A stretch of 64,000 nt of DNA, taken from assembly GCF_016756495.1 (NCBI RefSeq), contig NZ_AP023243.1, forward strand, positions 186,001 to 250,000, in the 5' to 3' direction. The position numbers were made by a program, and so were the translations under genes. The notes below the pieces were generated by a model. It was not told where the DNA came from, searched no databases, and worked only from the letters and a program-made list of their open reading frames with translations. This stretch comes from Mesorhizobium sp. 113-3-3. Lineage in GTDB: Bacteria; Pseudomonadota; Alphaproteobacteria; Rhizobiales; Rhizobiaceae. The stretch's first letter is position 1. Each line of letters opens with the position of its first letter. Below are positions 48,782-57,329 of this stretch, one piece after another.

Positions 48782-49787
48782 CGTGCACATCAAGAACGTG
48801 ACCAAGAGCTTTGGCGAGAACGTCGCTGTCGACGGTCTCGACCTGCATATCGCCGACGGCGAATTCGTCGTGCTGCTCGGGCCGACAGGCGCCGGCAAGA
48901 CGACGACGCTGCGGCTGATTGCCGGGCTGGAACGGCCGGACAGCGGCACGATCGAAATAGGCGGCCACAACGCCACAATGCTGTCGCCGGCCGAGCGCGA
49001 CACGGCCTTCGTGTTCCAGCAATACTCGCTCTATCCGCATCTGTCGGTCTACGACAACCTCGCCTTCCCGCTGCGCTCGCCGGCGCGGAAAATCCCGGAG
49101 GACCAGATCCGCCGGCGGGTCGAAGAGGTGGCGAAGATGGTGCGCATCCATCACAAGCTCGCCAACCGCTCCACCAAGCTGTCCGGCGGCGAAATGCAGC
49201 GCGTCGCCATCGGCCGGGCTCTGGTGCGCAAGCCCGCCATCTATCTGATGGACGAGCCGCTGTCGTCGCTCGACGCCAAGCTGCGGGCGGATTTGCGGCT
49301 GGAGTTGAAGCGCATCCAGTCCGAACTCGGAGCCACCATGCTCTATGTCACGCACGACCAGATCGAGGCGATGACCATGGCCGACCGCATCGGCATCCTC
49401 GCCGAGGGCGTGCTGGTGCAGATCGGTTCACCGAGAACCATTTACTCGGAGCCGGCAAACCTGCATGTCGCGGCAAGGCTCGGCCAGCCGGCAATCAATC
49501 TTCTGCCGACCGGCCTTCTGCCCGATGGGGGCGCGCCGGCCGGGACGAAGACGATCGGCGCGCGCACCGAACATCTGTCGATCGAGAAGGCCGCCAATGC
49601 CCACGCCGACGGTGTCGTCGATTGGGTCGAGCATCTCGGCGACCAGAACCACCTGCATGTGACGGTGGGGCCGAAGAAGCTGGTGACGCTGACCGACCCC
49701 GACACCGATCTCGCACAGGGCGACAAAGTGGTGATCCGCTACCGCTCGCCGCTCTATTTCGGCGCCGAGGGACAAAGATTGATGTGA
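48774..49787 (+). CDS. ABC transporter ATP-binding protein (canonical)
   Basis: A 337-residue MalK-type ATPase with Walker A GPTGAGKTT, Q-loop FVFQQYSLYPHL, signature LSGGEMQRVAIGRA, Walker B YLMDEPLSSLDAKLRAD and switch His VTHDQIEAM, then a TOBE domain. All catalytic motifs are normal, unlike its partner. The pair resembles the two-ATPase (GlpS/GlpT-like) rhizobial glycerol importer. It lies 70 bases before the kinase genes. Confidence 0.93.
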   Translation: MADVHIKNVTKSFGENVAVDGLDLHIADGEFVVLLGPTGAGKTTTLRLIAGLERPDSGTIEIGGHNATMLSPAERDTAFVFQQYSLYPHLSVYDNLAFPLRSPARKIPEDQIRRRVEEVAKMVRIHHKLANRSTKLSGGEMQRVAIGRALVRKPAIYLMDEPLSSLDAKLRADLRLELKRIQSELGATMLYVTHDQIEAMTMADRIGILAEGVLVQIGSPRTIYSEPANLHVAARLGQPAINLLPTGLLPDGGAPAGTKTIGARTEHLSIEKAANAHADGVVDWVEHLGDQNHLHVTVGPKKLVTLTDPDTDLAQGDKVVIRYRSPLYFGAEGQRLM

Positions 49788-49857
49788 ACGGGTTTCGGCG
49801 TTTCCCGCCAAGGGTACGCCGCTTGTGATTGACGATCGCGAATACGGGACGAATTCG

Positions 49858-51498
49858 ATGAAGCACTTTTTCAACCGCAGGGAAACGATCGTCACCGAGG
49901 CGCTGGACGGCCTGTTGCGCACCATCGGCTCGGGTGACCTCGCGCGCCTCGACGGCTATCCCGAGATCAAGGTCGTGCTGCGCGCCGACTGGGACAAGAC
50001 GAAGGTCAGCGTCGTCTCCGGCGGCGGCGCCGGGCATGAGCCTTCGCATGCCGGCTTTGTCGGCAAGGGCATGCTGACGGCGGCGGTCTCCGGCGAGATC
50101 TTCGCCTCGCCGAGCGTCGAAGCGGTGCTTGCGGCGATCCGCGCGGTCACCGGTCCGGCCGGCTGCCTGCTGATCGTCAAGAATTATACGGGCGACCGCC
50201 TCAATTTCGGCCTGGCGGCCGAGAAGGCCCGCGCCGAGGGCTTTCGCGTCGAGATGGTAATCGTCGCCGACGACATAGCTTTGCCTGATATCAACCAGCC
50301 ACGCGGTGTCGCCGGCACCTTGTTCGTGCACAAGATTTCAGGCCATCTGTCCGAGGCCGGCCACGACCTGGCCGATATCGCGGCGGCGGCGCGGGCGGCG
50401 GCGAAGGACATCGTTTCGCTCGGCATGTCACTGTCGTCGTGTTCGATCCCCGGCCAGCCGCATGAAGACCGGTTCGGCGAAAATGATGGCGAGCTTGGCC
50501 TTGGCATCCATGGCGAGCCCGGCGTCGAGCGCATCGCGGTGCAAAGCGCCGACCGCCTGGTGGCGATCATGGCTGAGCGCCTGGCGCGGCTCGATCCCCA
50601 GGCCAGCCATGCCTTGCTGATCAACAATCTCGGCGCGGTGCCGCCGCTCGAAATGTCGCTGATTGCCAATGCGGTGCTGGCCTCGCCGCTGGCCAGGACC
50701 GTCAAGCTGACGATCGGTCCAGGCCCGCTGATGACGGCGCTCAACATGAACGGCTTCTCGCTGTCGCTGATCCGGCTCGACGCGGCGCGCGAGGCCGCCT
50801 TGCTGGCGCCGGTCGGCCCGCATGCCTGGATGCCGGCCAAGCCGGTCGCGGCGCCTGTCATCGTGCCGATGGCGAAAGCCGTCGGACCAAGTGCGGCGCA
50901 CAGGGCCAGCCAGGATGCCGGCACCAGGCGCCTGATCGTCACGGTCTGCGAAAGACTGATCTCGCTCGAAGCGACATTGAACGGGCTCGACGCCAAGGCC
51001 GGCGACGGCGACACCGGCTCGACGGTGGCGACCGGCGCGCGCAGCGTCCTCGAACGGCTCGACACGCTGCCGCTGGCCAACCCGGCGGCAACCCTGGGCG
51101 CGATCGGCGACATACTCAGCGCATCGATGGGCGGCTCCAGCGGCGTTCTGCTGTCGATCTTCTTCACCGCCGCGGCGCAGGCCCTCGGCAGCGGCGCCAG
51201 CTTGTCCAAGGCACTGCTTGCCGGGCTTGAGCGGATGACTTTCTACGGCGGCGCAAAGCCTGGCGATCGCACCATGGTCGATGCGCTGGAGCCAGCCCTG
51301 AAGGCGCTCGACGCCGACGGTCTGGAAGAGGCAGCGGCGGCCGCCCGGCGCGGCGCCGAGGCCACGGCCGCCATGGAGAAGGCCAAGGCCGGACGATCCG
51401 CCTATGTCGGCACCAAATTGCAGGGCGTGGTCGACCCCGGCGCCCATGCGGTGGCCGAGGTGTTCGCGGCCGCCGCCACGCTGCTTGTTTCGGCCTGA
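49858..51498 (+). CDS. Fused DhaK-DhaL dihydroxyacetone-type kinase
   Basis: A 546-residue single-chain kinase. The DhaK domain at about 1-325 has SGGGAGHEPSHAGFVG and GIHGEPG, with His218 that forms the hemiaminal with the ketose. The DhaL domain at about 345-545 has AKAGDGDTGSTVATGA for Mg-ATP and MGGSSGVLLSIFF. This layout is that of ATP-dependent DHA kinases and of related erythrulose kinases. The start ATG 49858 is preferred over 49825 because MKHFFN aligns with the family start. It shares its operon with a separate PTS-type DhaK/DhaL/DhaM set, which is unusual. Confidence 0.9.
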   Translation: MKHFFNRRETIVTEALDGLLRTIGSGDLARLDGYPEIKVVLRADWDKTKVSVVSGGGAGHEPSHAGFVGKGMLTAAVSGEIFASPSVEAVLAAIRAVTGPAGCLLIVKNYTGDRLNFGLAAEKARAEGFRVEMVIVADDIALPDINQPRGVAGTLFVHKISGHLSEAGHDLADIAAAARAAAKDIVSLGMSLSSCSIPGQPHEDRFGENDGELGLGIHGEPGVERIAVQSADRLVAIMAERLARLDPQASHALLINNLGAVPPLEMSLIANAVLASPLARTVKLTIGPGPLMTALNMNGFSLSLIRLDAAREAALLAPVGPHAWMPAKPVAAPVIVPMAKAVGPSAAHRASQDAGTRRLIVTVCERLISLEATLNGLDAKAGDGDTGSTVATGARSVLERLDTLPLANPAATLGAIGDILSASMGGSSGVLLSIFFTAAAQALGSGASLSKALLAGLERMTFYGGAKPGDRTMVDALEPALKALDADGLEEAAAAARRGAEATAAMEKAKAGRSAYVGTKLQGVVDPGAHAVAEVFAAAATLLVSA

Positions 51499-51570
51499 CG
51501 CATGCACCAGTTGTCGAATGACCGTTCTTTCGCTACTGCCGGCAGACTGGAAACTAGGATTTTGGGCGAC

Positions 51571-52173
51571 ATGGCGGCGTTGAACCTTGCCAGGCTGATC
51601 GCGGTGGCCGCCGATACGATTGCCGCGCACGCCGGGGAATTGACGGCGCTCGACCAGGCGATCGGCGACGGCGACCATGGGCTGAACATGAAGCGCGGCT
51701 TCGAGGCCGTGCGGGCCGAGGCTGATGCGTTCGCGGCAAAGCCGCTGCCCGACGCCCTGAAGGCGATCGGCACCAAACTGGTGATGACGGTGGGCGGCGC
51801 GTCCGGCCCGCTCTTCGGCACGCTGTTCATGGCGCTAGGCAAGGAGATCACGACGGATCCCGATCGCGCCGGCCTGACGGCTGCCTTCGGCAAGGCGATC
51901 GACGCGGTGGCCGCGCGCGGCAAGTCGCAGGTTGGCCAAAAAACCATGCTCGATGTGCTGCAGCCGGTGCGTGACGCCTTGGCCGGCGGCAAGACGGCGG
52001 CGGAGATCGCCGACATCGCCGATGCCGCCGCCGAGGCGACCGTGCCGATGAAGGCGCTGCGCGGCCGCGCCTCCTTCCTCGGCGAGCGCTCGATCGGCCA
52101 TATGGATGCCGGCGCCCGCTCGACCGCGCTGCTGGTGCGCTCGGTGGGGCAAGCGATCGGGGAAAGCGCATGA
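51571..52173 (+). CDS. dhaL: Dihydroxyacetone kinase subunit DhaL
   Basis: A 200-residue DhaL. ALDQAIGDGDHGLNM (27-40) supplies the three Asp that hold ADP-Mg, and VGGASGPLFGTLFM and GARSTALLVRSVGQAIG follow as in the Escherichia coli subunit. In PTS-dependent kinases, the bound ADP is a cofactor rephosphorylated by DhaM. The start at 51571 gives the usual length; ATG 51502 would add 23 atypical residues. Its stop overlaps the dhaM start (ATGA). Confidence 0.9.
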   Translation: MAALNLARLIAVAADTIAAHAGELTALDQAIGDGDHGLNMKRGFEAVRAEADAFAAKPLPDALKAIGTKLVMTVGGASGPLFGTLFMALGKEITTDPDRAGLTAAFGKAIDAVAARGKSQVGQKTMLDVLQPVRDALAGGKTAAEIADIADAAAEATVPMKALRGRASFLGERSIGHMDAGARSTALLVRSVGQAIGESA

Positions 52174-52559
52174 GCAATGTCGGGATCGTGATCGTGTCGC
52201 ATTCACCGCTGGTCGCGGAGGGCACGGCCGACATGGTACGCCAGATGGTGGGCGACGAAGTGCCGCTTGCATGGTGCGGCGGAAACGGTCATGGCGGGCT
52301 CGGCACCAGTGTCGAGGCGATCATGGGCGCAATCGACAAGGCCTGGTCGGAAGCCGGCGTCGCCATCCTCGTCGATCTCGGCGGCGCCGAGACCAACTCG
52401 GAAATGGCGGTGGAGATGATCGGCGAGCCGCGTGCGCAGAAGATCATCGTCTGCAACGCGCCGATCGTCGAGGGCGCGGTGATGGCCGCGACCGAGTCCT
52501 CCGGCGGCGCCACGCTGAAGGAAGTGGTGGCGACGGCGCATGAATTGTCGCCGTCGTGA
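52170..52559 (+). CDS. dhaM: PTS-dependent dihydroxyacetone kinase phosphotransferase subunit DhaM (EIIA domain only)
   Basis: A 129-residue EIIA-mannose-like domain. VIVSHSPLVAEG has the phospho-accepting His11, and VAILVDLGGAETNSE is the conserved second motif. In E. coli DhaM this domain is fused to HPr and a partial Enzyme I; here those partners are separate downstream genes. It passes phosphate from HPr to the ADP bound on DhaL. Confidence 0.9.
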   Translation: MSNVGIVIVSHSPLVAEGTADMVRQMVGDEVPLAWCGGNGHGGLGTSVEAIMGAIDKAWSEAGVAILVDLGGAETNSEMAVEMIGEPRAQKIIVCNAPIVEGAVMAATESSGGATLKEVVATAHELSPS

Positions 52560-52580
52560 GTGAACGGGATTTCTGAAAAA

Positions 52581-52883
52581 ATGTCCGCAGCCGCCGAAGC
52601 GACCGTCCTGATCACCCACGATGTGGGCCTGCATGCGCGTCCGTCGGTGAAGTTCACCAAGCTGGCCAAGACGTTTGCCGCCGATGTGGAAATTGCGCTT
52701 GCCGCCAACGGGCCGTGGTTCGACGCCAAGAGCATCGTCAAGGTGATGGCGGCCAAGGCGCCGAAGGGCACGGTGCTGCATATCAGGGCCAGCGGCGCTG
52801 GCGCCGAGGATGCGGTCCGCGCGCTGATCGACCTGGTGCAGCGCGATTTCGACGAGGACGCCGGTCATGTCCGCTCGGCGTGA
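52581..52883 (+). CDS. HPr-type phosphocarrier of the Dha system
   Basis: A 100-residue HPr. The active-site His18 is in HDVGLHARPSVKF, and the regulatory-serine region FDAKSIVKVMAAKAPKG is present, with Ser in the position of Ser46. It carries phosphate from Enzyme I to DhaM. The start may be ATG 52581 or GTG 52560, which directly follows the dhaM stop. No HPr kinase gene is in the window. Confidence 0.9.
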   Translation: MSAAAEATVLITHDVGLHARPSVKFTKLAKTFAADVEIALAANGPWFDAKSIVKVMAAKAPKGTVLHIRASGAGAEDAVRALIDLVQRDFDEDAGHVRSA

Positions 52884-52924
52884 GGCTGGCGCGCGGCTTC
52901 GTCGGCCCACAGGGAATGCGAGCC

Positions 52925-54499
52925 ATGCGGATTGAGGGTGTTCCGGCCTCGGCCGGCTATGCCGAGGGGCCGCTGTTCGACCTCGACCGGCCGCCGGCCG
53001 TCTACGCAGGCAAAGCCACATCCGCGGAGGAGAAGACATCGCTGCAAGCCGCCATCGGCAAGGCGGTAAAGCGGCTTTCAGCAATGGTCGACACTGTCGA
53101 CAGCGACGCCGCCGGCATACTCGAATTCCACATCGCCATGCTGGAAGACGACGCGCTGAGCGGGCCGGCCTTCGCATCGATCGCTTCGGGGCGGACCGCC
53201 GACATGGCCTGGCGAGAGGCGCTCGATGCCGAGATTGCCGGCTACGAGGCCTCCGACCAGGATTATTTCCGCGCCCGTGCCACGGACCTGCGCGATATCA
53301 GGGACCAGGTGCTGCGTGCTCTGACCGAGGACGGCGACAACACAGCGCCGTCCGGTGCCATCCTGTGTGGTGAGGATATCGCGCCGACGCGCTTTCTCGA
53401 AACCGATTGGAGCCATGGCGGCGGCATCGCATTGAAGGCGGGCAGCACGGCCAGCCACGTCGCCATGCTGGCACGCTCGCGTGGCGTGCCGATGGTGGTG
53501 GGGCTGCGCCAACCGCTTGCCGATCTCGCCGGCGTGGCGCTGCTTGACGCCGAGCACGGCAGCATCGTGCTGGCGCCCTCGCCGGCCGAGATAGGTTCGT
53601 TCCGGCAGTCGTCGTCTTCCTTCGCGACCCGCCAGGGCAAGGCGCAAAGGTTTCTGGCGCGGCCGGCGGTGACCAAGGCCGGCACGGCGGTGCGCGTGCA
53701 GGTCAACATCGCCGACCCGTCCGATGTCGACGGCATCGACATCGCGACCTGCGACGGGGTCGGCCTGATGCGCACCGAATTCCTGTTCGGCAAGACATTG
53801 CCCGATGAAGAGACGCAGTATCGCGCCTATCGCAAGGTGCTGGAATGGGCCGGGGAAAAACCGGTGACGATCCGCACCGTGGATGCCGGCGGCGACAAGC
53901 CGGTGCCTGGCTTCACCATCGAGGAAGGCAATCCGTTCCTCGGGCTGCGCGGCATCAGGCTGTCGCTGGCCCGGCTCGACATTTTTCGCGTACAGATCAG
54001 GGCATTGCTGCGCGCCGCGCCACACGGCAATCTCAGGGTGATGTTTCCAATGATCGCCGTGGCCGAGGAGTATGAACGCGCAGCCGCCCTGTTCGGCGAG
54101 GAACAGGCGGCCCTTGCCGCACGCGGCGTCGCGCACAAAATGCCGCCGCTCGGCATCATGGTCGAGGTGCCTTCAGTCGCCATCGCGCCGGAGGCGTTCG
54201 CCGGCGTCGCCTTCTTCTCGATCGGTTCCAACGATTTGACGCAATATGTGATGGCGGCCGCGCGGGACAACGCTGCCGTGGCCCACCTCAATTCGGTCCG
54301 CCATCCGGCGGTGCTGCGGCTGATCGGCTCGGTCACCGCCTTTGGACGGGAAAACAACATTCCCGTCAGCCTGTGCGGCGATGCCGGCGGTGATCCGGCC
54401 GCGATCCCTTCGCTGCTCGAGGCCAGCCTGCGCGACCTGTCCGTCGCGCCGGCGCAACTCGCCATGGCCAAGGCGGCCATATCTGATGTTTCGGTCTAG
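52925..54499 (+). CDS. ptsI: PTS Enzyme I (phosphoenolpyruvate-protein phosphotransferase), dedicated copy
   Basis: A 524-residue Enzyme I, slightly shorter than the 575-residue E. coli enzyme. The start PASAGYAEGPLF is typical. The phospho-His domain has KAGSTASHVAMLARSRG with His178. The PEP-binding barrel has GLMRTEFLFG, GIMVEVPS, FFSIGSNDLTQY and the catalytic Cys in SLCGDAGGD. There is no GAF domain, so this is not the nitrogen-type EINtr. It phosphorylates the HPr encoded just upstream. ATG 52916 is an alternative start. Confidence 0.92.
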   Translation: MRIEGVPASAGYAEGPLFDLDRPPAVYAGKATSAEEKTSLQAAIGKAVKRLSAMVDTVDSDAAGILEFHIAMLEDDALSGPAFASIASGRTADMAWREALDAEIAGYEASDQDYFRARATDLRDIRDQVLRALTEDGDNTAPSGAILCGEDIAPTRFLETDWSHGGGIALKAGSTASHVAMLARSRGVPMVVGLRQPLADLAGVALLDAEHGSIVLAPSPAEIGSFRQSSSSFATRQGKAQRFLARPAVTKAGTAVRVQVNIADPSDVDGIDIATCDGVGLMRTEFLFGKTLPDEETQYRAYRKVLEWAGEKPVTIRTVDAGGDKPVPGFTIEEGNPFLGLRGIRLSLARLDIFRVQIRALLRAAPHGNLRVMFPMIAVAEEYERAAALFGEEQAALAARGVAHKMPPLGIMVEVPSVAIAPEAFAGVAFFSIGSNDLTQYVMAAARDNAAVAHLNSVRHPAVLRLIGSVTAFGRENNIPVSLCGDAGGDPAAIPSLLEASLRDLSVAPAQLAMAKAAISDVSV

Positions 54500-54510
54500 G
54501 CGCGGCCGGC

Positions 54511-54936
54511 ATGGTTGACATCAAACCCGAACCCGGCTCCGAAGAGGCGATCCGCGCCTACAAGACGATCCTGTCGCAGGTCATCGATCAGCGCCCGTCC
54601 GGCATGCGCCAGCGCCTGGCCGACGCGCTCGGCAAGCACCGCAGCTTCGTGACGCAGATTTCAAGCCCGGCCTATACGGTTCCGATACCGTCAAAGCATT
54701 TGCCGGCCATTTTTTCCGTCTGCCATTTCAGCCCGGCCGAACGGGATCAGTTCCTCGCCGCCTACCATCAGGCGCATCCGGGGAAAATGTCGATCGCCGC
54801 GGGCATGCGCAAGACGCGGCATGTGTCGCTGGTCGTGCCGGATTTCGGCGACGACAAGCAGAATGCGGCGCTCGACCGGGCGATCAACGAATTCATCCAG
54901 AAGATCACCAGCATCGCCGGCAAGGGTGGCAGCTGA
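54511..54936 (+). CDS. Conserved hypothetical protein with HTH-like segment
   Basis: A 141-residue soluble protein. RQRLADALGKHRSFVTQISS (about 34-53) has the spacing of a Cro/XRE-type helix-turn-helix, and the next part (SKHLPAIFSVCHFSPAERDQ) looks like the following helices. The C-terminal third is helical and ends in a basic tail. No enzymatic motif was recognised. Sandwiched between ptsI (11-base gap) and dhaK (30-base gap), it may be the local transcriptional regulator; this is inference. Confidence 0.6.
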   Translation: MVDIKPEPGSEEAIRAYKTILSQVIDQRPSGMRQRLADALGKHRSFVTQISSPAYTVPIPSKHLPAIFSVCHFSPAERDQFLAAYHQAHPGKMSIAAGMRKTRHVSLVVPDFGDDKQNAALDRAINEFIQKITSIAGKGGS

Positions 54937-54966
54937 CCATCTTGCCGGGCTGTTTGGGAGGACGCC

Positions 54967-55953
54967 ATGAAGAAATTTATGAACGCGGTGGACACGGTGC
55001 TGACCGAGAGCCTCGACGGTTTCGTGGCAGCCCACGCCGATATCCTCGCGCTTGGCGACGAGCACAAATTCGTCCGCCGCAGGACACTGCGGCCGGGCAA
55101 GGTGGCGCTGATCTCCGGCGGCGGCTCGGGCCACGAGCCGCTGCATGCCGGCTTTGTCGGCCACGGCATGCTGGATGCCGCCTGCCCCGGCCAGGTGTTC
55201 ACCTCGCCGACACCGGACCAGATGCTGGCGGCGGCGCAGGCCGTCGACAGCGGTGCCGGCTGCCTGTTCATCGTCAAGAACTACGAGGGCGATGTGATGA
55301 ACTTCGACATGGCGGCCGAGATGTCGGAAGGCGTGCTGCAGGTGGTGACCAATGACGATGTCGCCGTCGAGAATTCGTCCTACACGACCGGCCGGCGCGG
55401 CGTCGCCGGCACGCTGGTGGTGGAAAAGATCGTCGGCGCGGCGGCCGAGCATGGCCTGGCGCTGCCCGTCCTGAAGACGCTGGGCGAGCGCGTCAACGCC
55501 GCCACCCGCTCCATGGGCGTGGCGCTGACCAGCGGCACCGTGCCGGCCGCCGGCAAACCGACCTTCGACATAAGCGACGGCGAGATGGAATTCGGCGTCG
55601 GCATCCATGGCGAGCCCGGCCGCCGGCGCGACACGTTGAAAAGCGCCGACGCGATCGCCGAGGAGATCTGCACCGCCATTCTGGGCGATCTCGGCGACAA
55701 GGCGAAAGGCCCGGCGCTGCTGTTCGTCAACGGCTTCGGCGGCACGCCGCTGATGGAGCTCTACCTGATGTACAACAGCGCGCGCAAAATCTTCGAGAAG
55801 CGCGGCGTGACGATAAGCCGGTCGCTGGTCGGCAGCTATGTCACCTCGCTCGACATGGCCGGCTGCTCGATCACGCTCACCATGCTCGACGACGAGACGA
55901 CCGGCTGGTGGGACGCGCCTGTCCACACGGCGGCGCTGCGCTGGGGCATGTAG
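54967..55953 (+). CDS. dhaK: Dihydroxyacetone kinase subunit DhaK (stand-alone)
   Basis: A 328-residue single-domain DhaK. ISGGGSGHEPLHAGFVGHG (49-67) and the FGVGIHGEPG motif with His214 form the ketose-binding site, and FVNGFGGTPLMELYLMY is a conserved dimer or lid motif. It matches the PTS-dependent subunit that works with DhaL and DhaM, not the fused kinase. GGGAGG is eight bases before the ATG. It is the last gene of the operon. No terminator hairpin was seen after it. Confidence 0.93.
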   Translation: MKKFMNAVDTVLTESLDGFVAAHADILALGDEHKFVRRRTLRPGKVALISGGGSGHEPLHAGFVGHGMLDAACPGQVFTSPTPDQMLAAAQAVDSGAGCLFIVKNYEGDVMNFDMAAEMSEGVLQVVTNDDVAVENSSYTTGRRGVAGTLVVEKIVGAAAEHGLALPVLKTLGERVNAATRSMGVALTSGTVPAAGKPTFDISDGEMEFGVGIHGEPGRRRDTLKSADAIAEEICTAILGDLGDKAKGPALLFVNGFGGTPLMELYLMYNSARKIFEKRGVTISRSLVGSYVTSLDMAGCSITLTMLDDETTGWWDAPVHTAALRWGM

Positions 55954-56167
55954 CCGTTCGAGTGCAAGGCGATTTCCCTGGAAAGAGCCATAGGGCTTTC
56001 GTTGAGATTGTGCACGGCGATCGATGCACCATCACCCGCTCCCAACCGAGATCACCCCAGAAATAGTCGTCACCATAAGGCCTCCGGCAAGCGCGTCGAC
56101 CCGCCGGGCCGTTGCTTTTCTTCCCCTAAGTAAGGTAAGGACTCCCGGGGTTTTGGGGAGATAGCGT

Positions 56168-56284
56168 ATGCGTTACAACTGGGAGCGGGCTCCGACGACT
56201 TTCGAACGTCATCGGAAAGCCCTGGCGGCGGCCATTTTGATCTTCGGTGGCGTAGGCCTCATGCTTGTGGCCCTGCCGATCTAG
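56168..56284 (+). CDS. 38-residue single-helix membrane peptide
   Basis: MRYNWERAPTTFERHRKALA begins a short protein whose second half is one hydrophobic helix (AAAILIFGGVGLMLVALPI). GGGGAG lies 7-12 bases before the ATG. The basic N-terminus and hydrophobic C-terminus give a tail-anchored topology with the N-terminus inside. No family was recognised. Flanking gaps on both sides (55954-56167, 56285-56341) contain nothing else recognisable. Confidence 0.5.
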   Translation: MRYNWERAPTTFERHRKALAAAILIFGGVGLMLVALPI

Positions 56285-56341
56285 TGCGGTCGACATTTCG
56301 TCCAATGAATACCGTTTGTTAGACGGCTATCGGCCAGTCTC

Positions 56342-57173
56342 TCAGCGAGGCTGACCGGTCACGGCGATGAAGCGTCGGTCGCGTCCTTCAAAGCCCTGGC
56401 TGAAGCGCTGCACCAGCACGACGATCACCGCCGGCTTGCCGGACGGCGTGTATTCATAGGCTTCCGACAGGCTGTAGGAGGTCGGGGCAGTTTCTCGAGC
56501 CCGGCACGGCCTTGTCCTCGTGCAGTGTCTTGAACGGCTTGCCGTCCTGTCCCTGCAGCGTCAAGCGGAAGCCGAGCGCCTTGCCCGTCCTGTCCCCTTG
56601 AAGGGCCTTGTCACCTTGCTGGCTGTCTTCGAAACTCGGCGAACAATCGGTCGTACTATTGGCCAGGATTTCGTCGAGCTGAATGGTCGAAATCCCGGTC
56701 TCATCATAGAGCGGCGAAAGCCACTTTTGCGACACCTGTTCGAGGCGGGAAATGTCGGCATAGGCGACCATCTCGCCCGGGAAAGTGAACTTGTCGGAGG
56801 CCGTCTGCTTGCCGCGCGGGGCGATGGCATATTTGGCGAGGATGGGTTTTGCCCTGGCGGTCGCTTGCGCCCTCGCCTGGTCGAGGGTCAGCGTCGCCTC
56901 CTCGGATTCGTCGACGACCAGGATCGGCTTGCCGCCGACGAACTCATCGGTGCGCGTGTCGATGATGTCGATCTCGGAATAACCGGACGCCGAGGCGCCC
57001 GCATCGAGCTCACCATATTGCTCGAAGGCGAAATAGGCGCCATCGGGCGAGAAGCCGATTATGCGCCTGGCCGCGGCGTCTCCGGCCAGGGCGGAAGCGG
57101 TGGAGATCGCGAGCAGCGCACCGATCGCCAGCGCAAACACCGGTTTTGCCGTGATCGACGCTGGATGGCGCAC
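56342..57173 (-). pseudogene. DUF2259 secreted protein gene with a one-base frameshift
   Basis: The 5' part encodes a signal peptide (VFALAIGALLAISTASALAG) and a DUF2259 domain (IIGFSPDGAYFAFEQYG). The frame as written ends early at 56454 after GSRNCPDLLQPVGSL. If one C is removed from the CCCC run (GGGG at 56484-56487 on the given strand), the frame continues CPTSYSLSEAYEYTPSG and ends naturally at 56342, giving 276 residues. The 832-base span is one more than a multiple of three. It is either a real frameshift in a homopolymer or a sequencing error. Function of the family is unknown. Confidence 0.75.
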
Positions 57174-57329
57174 TGCTCAGACCCTCCCCCGAGAAGACCT
57201 CACTTCACGATACGGTGCGCCAAGGGTCAAGCCGTGACGGGTTCATACGAAAATCAGGGAAGACAGCGCCGGAAAAAACAGCATAGGCTGTTGGCAAAGA
57301 CGGCAAATGGTTTCCTGGGGAGGTTACGG

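Noticed and set aside
49858..51498. Glycerone kinase read as proof of glycerol catabolism
   Set aside because: Neither glycerol dehydrogenase nor GlpK/GlpD is in the window, and fused DhaKL proteins also act on erythrulose, so the substrate is left open.
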